Shown one piece after another: positions 26,599 through 37,798 of a stretch of DNA of 64,000 bases. Below the pieces are notes generated by a model. The model had not been told where the DNA came from, did not search any database, and saw only the letters and a list, made by a program, of their open reading frames with translations. Both the position numbers and the translations under genes were made by a program. This stretch comes from Lineus longissimus (taxonomy: Eukaryota; Nemertea; Pilidiophora; Heteronemertea; Lineidae), in the NCBI RefSeq assembly GCF_910592395.1, contig NC_088319.1:13206001-13270000 (forward strand). The letters run 5' to 3'. Numbering within the stretch: the stretch's first letter is position 1; each line of letters starts with the position of its first letter.

Positions 26599-26956
26599 CC
26601 ATGGCAACTATTTGATGCGTTACCATGGCGACGTATACTTCCTGTGATAGCAAAGACTCAGTGATATTGAATGGACGTTTGTGTGCTTCCTGTAAATAAT
26701 TGAAGATTGAGACAGTTTTTGGTCTGAAACTTATGGGCATTTAATTTGGATGACCCCGATTCGGGGTGAAGTACGAGAGTTTACTTCAAGAATTGCATTT
26801 ATTTACCATCCATTCGATTTTATACTGACACACGTTGCATGCAAGAATGCATTTAATTGTAAATACCTGTATGTCTGTCTTAGAGGGAGTATTCTCAGCT
26901 AAATTGAAATTGAACTTTCCTCAAAATATGCGAGGACATTGGTGCTAGCTAATTAG

Positions 26957-27028
26957 GCCCGGTGTAGAAGTTGGAAATGTCCTAGATTTGAATGTCCGGG
27001 GGATATTTTCTTCTTCTACCCCGGCCTT
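26957..27028. mobile_element. short foldback element, dispersed family A
   Basis: The left end ggcccggtgtagaagttgga and the right end cttcttctaccccggcc are inverted complements with mismatches, about 70 bp apart. The left arm shares its core with copies at 63541 and 14559. The element lies in the HES 3' UTR or just upstream of its poly(A) signal. Confidence 0.55.
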
Positions 27029-27109
27029 TCATTCTGGAGTGCTTTATACTACGTTCAAAGGCCTATACGCCGTTCGTGTACATTGTTTTTTATGGCCACA
27101 AGCATTAGA

Positions 27110-27115
27110 AATAAA
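27110..27115 (+). terminator. poly(A) signal of the HES gene
   Basis: AATAAA on the plus strand about 510 bp after the stop codon. It is the first canonical signal I noticed downstream. Confidence 0.45.
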
Positions 27116-30100
27116 CACTGATGAAAATATTACCTCAATATGTCGGAGGTGTACATGTACACGACAACACTGTTTATATCAATATTCAGTGAATATTTAC
27201 ATAAATGATAGACTTAGAATTTGATTGCAAATTCCGAATGTCAAATTTTGAACGAACGGCGCAGGTCTTTGAATAATACTTTTCTACCGATTTAAAGTGA
27301 GCGAGCACAGTGTGTTTACACATGGTAGGTGTCATCCTGAGATTAAGGTTTTGGCTGCTCCTACGTCATAATACGAAAGGAAATATCGAGAGGCGGAGTA
27401 CAATGTATATTGAAAACCACTGGCGACGGGATAACTGAGTGTTTGCGATATACATTGTATGTGTTCATTTATGCCATCTTGACGTCAGTATAATCAGGAG
27501 TGCCCTCGGATATGTCGCTGTCTAATAGGACTATGCATTTGATGTTATTTTGTGTTCAGGGCTGTACAATTCTTTTTCTCCTCAGTTAGAAGAAACCATA
27601 CTTTAGTATATTGTTGATTTATCTTGATAAGTGGTATTTTAGGCAAAGTTACTTAATTCAATTGTTAAGGTCTCCGAACTACATAAATTTTTTTTCAGGC
27701 ACTGCATTTATACTGTCACAGGCATTTACGGCAGACTGTGTTCGAAAGCGGTTTGAAAAACTGTCGCAAATATGAGAAATAATCATGCTTTAACTTGATG
27801 CAGAACCGAATTGTTTCCATCTCATAGTCGCTATCAAATGGTAGCTTGGTATACTGCTAGGACAGTGGAGCCACAGTGTGGAATGAGGAGAGATTATATG
27901 GCGTGACTTTCTACAGATGATGAAAGCCAGTCTGAACCAAGGTGATGCGTGTTGGTACATACATGTAGTTAAACAAAGAAATATTTTTATATGAAATTCT
28001 GTGATTAAATATGAATTGTTATAGTATAACTAATTGTTTTGTTTTTGTTGTCTTGTAAACTCCATTTATCCCTGCATCTTGGTTGTGACTTTGTCCTCAA
28101 AAGACGCGTTTGGGACAAGAAATTGAATCTAACACAACGGAACCTCTGTCCGTGCATCGCAGTATTAATGATTATAGCCAATTAACCGTATCCGATTTTT
28201 GTTGGCGTCTGTCGCATAAGTCACAAGTTGTATTTACTGTCCGACGGCCATGACTGCTGCCGCAAGCGAGATCCAGAACCAGTCAGTTCATTAATCGATT
28301 GAAACACTCATCAACCAATAATTATTCCCGTGGTTTGTATCTTTTCGTTAAAATTCCGTACAAGACTGCATGAACATTGCAACGTCAAATACATTGAGGC
28401 CAAGAGGAAGTACGGAGAAGGACTTTCGAGTATTCTCCCAAACCTTTTGGAGGAATTCGGCAGGATTATCCCCCAGGCGAATAGCATCTTTACACCAGAG
28501 TGTTCTCGGAAGTCGTGTCAAGGAGGATTTCGCTGATTTGGTGTTGAAAGCGTCGCCGAAATCTTTAAAAGAGGAAACGAATCGTTACCTTTTTTATTCC
28601 AAAACCATCCGGTTTTGGGGCACAGGTGTCCACTTTGACCGCAGGTGCCCTTGGCAGGTCCACTTGACCCGCCCCTCATGAAGGGACCACAATAGGTGAT
28701 TAGAACAAATAGGATAATCCTACGCTCAACCAAAAACGAACCGCAGGGATCTGTGATTTTAAGTAATGACCCTTCAAAAACTTCAATCGGATGTGCAGAT
28801 TATTCCGAGGCTTAATATGCGGACACATCGTTGGCTCATGGTAAATCCGGGGAGCAAATCCTATAACATCGTCGCCCCAAGGCTTAGTTGGGTCGAAAAC
28901 AAGATTAATGAACACTACTTGGAATCCTGATTAAGCCTACGCCCTTAAAAAATCAGATAGCCTATTTACAAACCATACTATAATCTGCTAAAAGCACCGC
29001 ACTGGGCCTCATATTTGTTCCGACTGGCCTATTCCAGTTAAAATCATGAGTTCAGAAATATTTAACTCGTTTTCTTTGTTTTTGCCAAATTAGTTAAAAT
29101 CACGATGTTTCCTTGGCGTTTTTGAATTACACTTAAGGCCTATCCCCGGAGTGTGACTTACATGTAGTACTATATCTTGTTATCACATTGTAAAACTCTC
29201 ATTTTCGTTCTTGTTTTAAAACCATATCTCTGACTTTGGAACTACCAAGAAAGGACTCAGGCTGGACTTTTACTTCACATGGCCGATTCACGCAATTTTG
29301 ATGTGCCCATGAGCAGAAAACTTCGTAAATGCCAGGCCTTAATGGTTCAATATGAGTTATAATATTGCCTAACATATGGTACATTTGAAGCGGCCGGAGA
29401 GTATTTTGGTCCATTGATTTCAATGAATATTTCACACGTGTGTTGCAGACATCCTGGCGCGTTCTGGACATGGGCAGTGATGGCCGACGCACCTCTGGGC
29501 CAATATTGTGAGCAGATTTGGAGATAATCCCTACCCCCATCCTAATTTCACCAAAACTGATAGTTTGTGGCCAGGAATGACCACGGATGCTGTCAAACGA
29601 CAATGGCGGCCATTTTATCTACAACGAGAAGGTAGCCTGCAGCCAGAAAGCACTACGGGGCTACATCATCACTATATTACGTAAAATATGATTAATTTAC
29701 AACTGGAGGGGCATAAATCTTCTAAGGGTGTAATTATGACAGGAAGGGTCTGAAATTTAAACCTAGTTACGCGTGACCTGACAATCTAGGGCGGAGCACA
29801 ATCTTCTTTAGGAAGTGAGGGTCATTATCACGCCGCGAGGTCGGCGATGACGGGGTCGGCATGTGAAAGGCTCAAATGCATTTCTAATTTTCTTTTGGCA
29901 ATGGGTTGGATGTCGACACAGCCCATTTTGTCGGGTAGAGAGCCCACGAGATCCAAACCTACTTATTTGGTCGAATACCCGCAGACTGACGAGCAATATT
30001 TTATTGTTCGCAGCGATCATTGTAGTAGGTTGTCTGCAGCGACAAATTACTTGGTTTGCAGGGCGCTTTCGTGCAATCACAGTCTTCCTCTCACAAACAA

Positions 30101-31203
30101 AAAATCACAACCAAAATACCGCAATACTGCATGTATTTGCTTTCCTCTTCAAATATAAACTTGGAGGACTTATCCACTTCTCAAATATTTTTCTTGACAC
30201 TTGCACTTTTTAACCTAAACATCCTCTTCAGGCCCTGACGCGAGAAAGCTGACAATGGGCAGGACACGCTCAAGGGACAAAGAAGCGCGTCCGCAAGAAT
30301 TCGTGCAGCCAACCGGGCAAAAAACACCCAGGGGCGGGGGGAAATAAACGCCCGAAAACCCACACGTGCAGACTGGAGAGTTAATTAAAGTAATTTCATT
30401 GTCATGAGATTATTGCAGAGAAAGGTTGGAAGGACTTAGGAAGATTTGTATTTTGGGAGGCGTTGCGTCACGCCACGTTCCGGTGGAGATTTGTCCAGTT
30501 CCCAAGGATGGATTATGCACTGCTAGTGTTCACAGAGTGTGGGAAACTGCGCTAGAAAAATAACTCGGAAGCTCTTCTTTTTTTCTCGTGAAAGAAAGTG
30601 CAAGTGTGTGTGTTTGTGGGGTGATGGGCAGTGGTGGTGGTGGTGGGGAAGGGGGGGGGATTGGCAAATGTACCACCTTAATGATAGAAAAAAACCAATA
30701 ATAATGCAGAAAGTGCAGCTTTGCATCGTCAGAGTCCAGTCAATTGGTGATATTCCAAGAAGAAAGATTTATCATAGTAAATGTGTTCTTGAAACATCTC
30801 ATCTACATGTATGTTCTCCAGGAGTTTACAGCATCTTAGCTTGACCCTCAATGTATTGACATTGCTCAGGATCCATACAACGCGGAGGCTACGCAGGCAA
30901 TACCGCTGGAAGTTGAGTATGAGTTAACAGAAGGCTTGTCTCATCGACTCCTGACCTTGTCGTGACCTCTCATTCTCCGTTGGTGTCGAGGATACTGTAC
31001 TGAGTGTGACATCTGCATTGCTCATCATCAGGAACTCCATGGCTACACTTGTGACAGTGTTTCAACAGTACCACTGGATACATGTAACTTCTTAATAATC
31101 ACTTATTGCTTAATTAATTTATTGTTAATTCAATAACTGAAGAGTTCAGATGTAAATTGCCAACCCCAAATAGAAACTCAGGTAATGAGAATTCACTTCT
31201 ACT

Positions 31204-31435
31204 GCAAAAACCATTAGAGTTACAGCAAAACCATTAGAGTTACAGCAACACCATTAGAGTTACAGCAAAACCATTAGAGTTACAGCAAAACCATTAGAGT
31301 TACAGCAAAACCATTAGAGTTACAGCAAAACCATTAGAGTTACAGCAACACCATTAGAGTTACAGCAAAACCATTAGAGTTACAGCAAAACCATTAGAGT
31401 TACAGCAAAACCATTAGAGTTACAGCAAAACCATT
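31204..31435. repeat. 20 bp minisatellite, 11 full copies plus a partial
   Basis: The unit is acagcaaaaccattagagtt, repeated head to tail almost without change; two units carry caaca for caaaa. The last unit breaks off at ccattgtatt. There are no unique spacers, so this is a simple tandem array. Confidence 0.97.
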
Positions 31436-31574
31436 GTATTGACTTGAAATCCCATGAAGTGGATTAAGCATGTTTAGTAGCTCTTGCATCTCAACTCTTC
31501 ACTGCCTCATGTTCAATGTGACGTTGATTACATACAATTAAACCACGTACAATCCCAGTCACAATTGACATCCT

Positions 31575-31705
31575 CCCTGCTTCGCGTCAGTTACGCGCAG
31601 CAAGTAGTACGTGCCAGTGACGCGTCTATCACTCTATATTTCGCGCGGCTTACGCGCGGCTTACGCGCGACCTGCGCACTGGGTAGCGCGACATTGACGC
31701 GCCAA
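31575..31705. repeat. CGCG-rich patch with gcttacgcgcg units
   Basis: Imperfect short repeats of ttacgcgcggc and related gcgcg words sit in an otherwise AT-rich spacer. The patch is unusually CpG-dense for its surroundings. No gene start was identified next to it. Confidence 0.45.
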
Positions 31706-32130
31706 TGAAGCGAATTAAGGGATGCCAATTGTGATTTTGACTGTATTAACATCATATGAAAGAAGACGAACATAACTAATGCACGAGATACATTTTAAAG
31801 ACATCATACAAGACCGACTGGGATAAAATATTCTCAAAGGGAAAAACATCTCGCGACTAGGCCGGAACTGATACCAAACTGGAGGTACATGTACATGTAC
31901 ACGTACAAGTATTCCGGGGAATATGGCTCTTTTGCTATATTTGAGAGCTCCACCTAAGCGGTGTCTGGTTAGATGACCAATTCCGACAGTGCTGTATCAA
32001 TTTCTATTCTCAAATACCTCAAACTAAACACCGTAATCGATGAGACTTCGATTTCTTAAACATTTTGCACCAACCCATAGTCATATCATGGCACAATCGA
32101 GGTCAACATACACTTAGTTCTTCCTGTAAG

Positions 32131-35100
32131 TTACAGGGCAATAAACTTGGTGAACAGTTCATCAATGTTTTTATAGCTAACGGCTTTCAGGCGCTTCACC
32201 TTCTTAACGTAACTCGCAATATCCTCCTCACCCATCATCCCCTGTTCCTGGTTGTTCTTTAAGTATCGAGCAGCCAGGAAAAACCTCCAAATATCATCAA
32301 CGAATCTGTACTCCTTGTGGTCGATTAGGTCGTGGCGTCGAGTATATGGCTCCAGTAAACCAACGTTTCTTAGGAAGTATGCTGTATCGTCTTCAAATTT
32401 GGTATCTTCAAGTTTTTCTGCAGGAATGTTTGTTCGTTCGTCAAGAATCAGTTGCAACGCGACCTTTCCAAGGGCGAGCATTTCATCGTCGTATTCCGGA
32501 TTTCCTGTAGCGCCCACACGGGATTGAAGCCCTTTTTCATGACATTCATACTTCTTGATGATGTTCTTGAGTACCTTCTGGTAGATGTAAGGTTCATCTA
32601 GAGTGAATGTCTTCTTCTCGTGTGCCGCTTCTGGATCGGTGCACATGTTCTCCCATAACAGCGTCACGATGACCAGGATCAATGGGACAGTCAGCCATCC
32701 CAGCCTCGACGCGTCACCAATCGTTCCGTCATCCTCAATGCCCAGGTTACGGAGAAGGGATTTCCCGCTGTCTTCCATGTGTTTCCACTTGAAGTATTCA
32801 GTTATGTGCTTGGGGATGGTGTCGGGGTGATGCTTGGTAATTCGAAGAGAGGTGTACCTATTCACGGTATCGAGATACAAGGCTGGGACATGGTTGCTTC
32901 TGCACGTGAAGATGACGGTACTCTCGGCCATGCTCTTTCGCTGGAATATTTTGTCGATGTCCTCAGGTAATTCAGGCTTGTAATTGTTGTCAATGATGAA
33001 GATGACCCTATCGCTGTGTTGATCGAGGTATTCGATCAAGGTTTTGGGAGGACATTTCTTTAGGCTCTGGCTGGTGAAGAAGTCATCAGAAGTAATGTAA
33101 TCAGACAATCCATTTTTTTCGTCATTGTCTCTTTGGTATTCGATGAACTTGTCGGTGCATATATGAAAGAGGAACTCGAAGTGACTGAAGCTCTGATAGT
33201 CGTTTGCCCACAAGTAAGCTAACTTCTTCAGGTATGATGTCTTTCCGTACCCTGCTGGTGCCTCCAAAATAAACCTACATAAAAGAGAATATTTATTGGC
33301 CTTAAGAGTTACAGAATTCGCGGCCAAATACGTCATCTAATGACTCTGCCAGTTTCACGCGAAGTTTTTCTTTTCGTCTCGGTTGAACACACATAGAAAC
33401 TTCTTAGTTCCGATTACAAATACGATGCGCATGGCCTGTTATATGAGTGAAATGAATTATTTAACATTTAGTATTCACTGGATACTCCCTTAAATTTCAA
33501 TACACGGCGGTAAATCACATTTGAGTTAATTTCAATATCATTAGTACAGCATCAATGGACAATCACCTGTCTTTCTTGTCTTCGGCTGCTTTAATCAAAA
33601 CATCATCCAGTGTAACGTCACAATATTCACCATTTGGTTTCCTCATCTCAAAGTTACGGTTTATCTGGGAGATGGGGATATCACGGTACTTCTGCCAAGG
33701 CAGCAACAAGATAGTTTTGTAGTCCCAAAGATAGCGCTTCTTTAGCACCTTTGTCATCAGACCAATGACATCCTTTTCGTCTGAAAGTGAAATCAAAACC
33801 AGCCTTAGAGTTGAGGAGAGTGACTGCTGATCGGACTGACATAAAATTTGATAGAGTTATTCAATAACTACAATGCACATGGCGGAAAGGGACCAAGGGC
33901 TGACAGGAACTTTGCTAAATAGGTACTCGATCCTTTCGCCAGAAAAAATGTTGTGCTAAGTGCATTCATTTTGATACGTAGTCCGGTCGAATGTCTGATA
34001 GAATAAGTGCTCTCACACTCTTAGCCCAGAATCTAAACGGAAAACCTGTGGATCGATCATTGACAGATTGGATTATATGTCATAATACTGTAAGGGCGCG
34101 TTAAGTCATTTACATACCCATATCAAAGTTGTCGGACTCGTAGCCTCTGTCCATTCCCAGAGGAGGGCTCGGGGAGTAAGCAGGGGAGCCTGAGAGATAA
34201 ATAGTGCTTGGTTATAAACGTTTTCAATAAGCGATAGAAGGAGTTATGAGTCATTATAGCGAATTTCGTAAGGAACTAGGGTAAAAATTACTACTTTAGT
34301 CTCTGTAAAACTTGTTGAGATGGGATGAGTAAAAATTACAATCAACACTATAGCGTTTCTCTCAGTATAAATGATAATGATGATTTTGTAAGGAGTTTTT
34401 CTCTCCAAACAGAGGTCACGCATGGCTCACCTCTGAGCGGGGCTGTGAACATGAAATGTGCTGGTGTGTGGTGTGTTGGGCGTATCGTTTTTACAGCCCA
34501 CAAAGATAGACTTCTGAGGACTATATTGCACAGTGGAGAACCAACGACTAAATTCGACGAATTTGTAGAATCAGAAATAAAAAACCTTGACGACTCATAC
34601 ATCACACGCAAACTCCAGTACATCATCAAAAGATGCCATATCTACTGGTTACATGTATATTGTGACGAATATTCTGATCGCATTGTTAATTGGGCCTTTC
34701 GACCTACCTGACATTTGTGACAATCTGGCAATAGAAACTTGATCAGCATTGGTGAATGCTTCGGAATATCGTCTGTGTGGCAACTGTTGTGGGGAGACAC
34801 CAGTTGGAAATCGAGAAGCCGACTGTATAATTCTAGGATCTGAAATTAACTTTAAAAATTATAATGTGAATATGGACAATGCATAATTTAAACTAGTATT
34901 TCATTTTAGTCATCAACACATCTTAAAAATGCTTCGGAATATCGTCTGTGTGGCAACTGTTGTGGGGAGACACTAGTTGGATATAGAGAAGCCGACCTTA
35001 TAATTCTAGGATCTGAAATGAACCTAAAAAATTATAATGTGAATATGGACAATGCATAATTTAAACTAGTATTTCATTTTAGTCATCAACACATCTTAAA

Positions 35101-37798
35101 AATGAATTACAGTACACCAAATCGTTGTTAAATCTCGGATTAGGACAGCGTCCTGACATGCCTACTTAACTGCATTGGTAAAGATTAAACCATTTTGAGA
35201 CTATGACTGACACTATCTTGACGGTAACCTGTATCTAAATTTCTTCTCCTGATAAAACGGTACAGAAAACGCATTTACAAGTGCTGGCAAGATTCCTATA
35301 TATCGGGGTGGGCCACAATAAATCACCACACCACCAAATGGTGAATTGTACGAATGCTACATGTATTAGAATTGTACTCAATTATTTTTTTCAGTTACAT
35401 TATAGTATGGATCTCAGCCACATTTAGTGACAATTCTGGGCTCATAGATACAACATTCTTAAAGTAACAACCCTTTCTTCCTTTCCTTTTCGAAAATATT
35501 GCCACATGTATCGACAATGTTCGACCTATTTGCCTGAGATTTGTACTCCGTGTGGCAGAAATTAATTCAATACCGGGTGAAAATACCATTTCAATTATGA
35601 TATCCATAAATTTTATATATTCTGATTAAATTTTTCGTAGTGTTTTCTTTGGCCCACCATCCTAAGCAGCAGGGTCTTTCATTCGGCATTTACCGAGTTT
35701 TATGCTCCTGCAAAATTGCTGGTTGTTTTATTGATTTCCTGCTTCCCTATTCACTTAAACTGTTGATTTGTGGTATTTCCGATTGCAGGCGGATGATAAA
35801 CATTTCTTGTCGCTAGGAATAAGCAGAGTGAACATTTTCGCCTAATCCCGCGAATTACCATCGGTTTATATCAGGGTTAGGATTGCGTGCGAGAGTAGGA
35901 GCACAGGACTGACCCTGGTTTTCGAAGACGGTGGCCCACCCGATATACTAACAATGGAGACGAACCGTTGACATTGTTTTTTGACTTAGACACTGGAATG
36001 CGTGCCATGGCAGTTGCTTCAAAAGTTCCAACACCAGATTTGCCGTGGTGTTCCTTTGCCCGAACAACCTTTGGTTCTTCGATGGCTGCAATGAGAAAAC
36101 GGATTACAGTTTTACCGAGTAGTACAAAGAAGTTTTAAAAATGCTTTCACGCAGTAAGTTACAGCACGAATTTTTAATCTGTAACATGTTTGTCTGTTTG
36201 GACTATCTCAGCTGTCCTTTGAAGTAGCCTGGGCCAAGGCAGCGACAAAGGTTAACCTTACATATGTCAGTGCAGACATTACATGTACATTTTCATATTA
36301 GCTTACAATACCTTCTTACATGTCTTAGCTTACCTTGGTTTTCTTCGTATGAATTTTCAAAATCTCGAATCAAGTGGCCATTTTCCGTCTCTTCCAAACA
36401 TTTTTTAAATTCACGCCAGTCCTCCCTCGTTCGCCTCGACAGCTTTTCAACAAGCAACCTTATCTTGCCATCTCTAGTGGGCTCATCCTAAAAAACGAAA
36501 TGTGTACAAAAGTTTTGAGAGTCGAATACTCGAGCTAGGTTTTATCGTTTAGAGGTTCCATTTGCAGGCATTCCCTACGCTTGTTGAGTACATTGTATAG
36601 AGTTTCTTGAAGTTGTGATACCGAGTAATAATAACAAGAGCATTACATATGTGGGTCCGTCCACCTTTGTACACTTCGCAATTATTTTATCATAAAGAAA
36701 GTTCTCAATTTTTTTTCCTAACCATTCACATGAGGTCGATAAATTCTGCATAAGTCTTAAAGCTCTTGTCTCCAAACATTGTTGTTTGTAATTATCGAAC
36801 GATGCAGCTGTATGCCAGTAAACACAAGTTCGAGCATACATAACACTGTATTAATCGCAGAAAGCGAACGTTTTTAAGGAACATGCGTGATGTTAAGGGG
36901 AATGGGGGGGGGGGGGACGGTTGCTTACTTTAATGCACCTGACTGCGTCACCTGCTAAAACATCTTTTTCCTCGACCAAATCAAGGAGGCTGTCCAACTG
37001 ATCCAGACTTTCAAGCAATATTGGCCTCAGTTGCTTCAATTTGTCCTTCCAGGGCTCCTTTCGTTTCGTCCTTAACTCGGGTTTCATACGAGCTGTACTG
37101 GTGCTCTCTGGGGTTAGGAAAACACGAAAAGACTCAAAGGTTATTTTTCAATTCGCTGAAAAACCTTTTCAGGGTGCATAATTGTGTTGAGTTTTTCAAA
37201 AGCGGAAAAAATGTATTTCTTAGGATGTATGACATGTATATACATGTACATGTACTTAACGCTCTTGACCTACTCTTGATATAATGCTTGCCGATCGAAC
37301 TAATCAATTGATGTCGTTTATTTATAGAAAAGTATATCTTTCCCCAAGTTAATGACCAAAAGAACTACATTATCAATGCATGTACACCATGAATAGGAAC
37401 CATGGTTACTGAATGTGAAACAAATCACAGTCTACATGCTGAATGGCGAGTGCAGCAGCGCACTTCGAAGATGGCCTTGATTTTTAGGTCCTACGAATAT
37501 CAGCCCTGCTCGCCAAGGTTATTCGGCGGTTACTATTCGTCTAAAATGTGTAATCGTATAACAAGAGTTTAAGAAATTGACGTTATCGCAAGGCTATAAA
37601 TCCTAACATAAGTTCTCTTTCTATATTCAATTTTTAAACGTGATCAGTGTGATGATCTCTTAACTCTATATCACTGATCGTGGCGTTAGATTACCAATGA
37701 ATTTCGCTAAACATGAAATGAAATCATATATCACATTATCATAACATACATGTAGTTGGATACTAACCTTCATCCGGTTTTGAATTATTGCCACCCAT
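32131..37798 (-). CDS. CARD-NACHT protein, seven exons, no leucine-rich repeats
   Basis: Predicted cytoplasmic NTP-dependent signalling or sensor protein of the NLR type. Exons are 37768-37798, 36929-37092, 36334-36487, 35966-36085, 34118-34189, 33567-33780 and 32131-33274. Phases agree throughout and give 632 residues. The start is set by an in-frame TGA 24 bases upstream and a good context (AAGATGG). The N-terminus MGGNNS fits an N-myristoylation signal. A CARD lies at ~20-110, with helices such as LLDLVEEKDVLAGDAVRCIK and LVEKLSRRTREDWREF. A linker follows, then NACHT from ~185: P-loop APAGYGKT at ~257-264 and Walker B strand VIFIIDNNY ending near residue 347. The helical tail (PLILVIVTLLWE, FVDDIWRFFLAARYL) ends at ~632 with no repeats after it. 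The Walker B lacks the usual second acidic residue. Exon 4 uses a weak GTTCGT donor. Confidence 0.88.
34325..34711 (+). other. unexplained 128-codon frame inside a CARD-NACHT intron
   Basis: This frame is open on the opposite strand within the long intron between the exons at 35966 and 34189. The product is of normal composition but I recognise no family, promoter or splice sites. It lies just before the tandem duplication. Probably chance or a decayed insertion. Confidence 0.15.
34756..35101. repeat. tandem duplication of a 173 bp unit in an intron
   Basis: Two adjacent copies start at about 34756 and 34929. Both contain gcttcggaatatcgtctgtg and end near catcttaaaaatg. They differ at only a few positions, so the duplication is recent. 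Confidence 0.92.
35885..35932. repeat. dispersed repeat family B, copy 3
   Basis: Contains gtgcgagagtaggagcacag and gactgaccctggttttcgaa, as at 19770-19818. It lies in an intron of the CARD-NACHT gene, close to the unusual GTTCGT donor at 35965. Confidence 0.55.
36334..37092 (-). CDS. CARD domain exons of the CARD-NACHT gene
   Basis: Exons 36929-37092 and 36334-36487 join in phase 0 at CIK/DEP. Together they form six amphipathic helices with the CARD pattern: a DxLLDLVEEKDVL segment, then DGKIRLLVEKLSRR, then WREFKKCLEETENGHL. Such domains recruit partner CARDs. No partner is encoded in the window. Confidence 0.85.

Larger units (their letters stand above)
26599..32130. other. HES 3' UTR and spacer
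   Basis: A likely polyadenylation signal AATAAA lies at 27110-27115, about 510 bp after the HES stop. Beyond it I see a small foldback repeat (26957-27028), a 20 bp minisatellite (31204-31435) and a CGCG-rich patch (31575-31705). The 134-codon minus-strand frame at 29199-29603 has no recognisable domain and is not annotated as a gene. Confidence 0.55.

Noticed and set aside
29199-29603. 134-codon minus-strand frame
   Set aside because: No recognisable domain, splice partner or promoter. Its length is within chance for this amount of sequence.
31204-31435. CRISPR-like array
   Set aside because: The 20 bp units are directly adjacent with no unique spacers, and the genome is eukaryotic.
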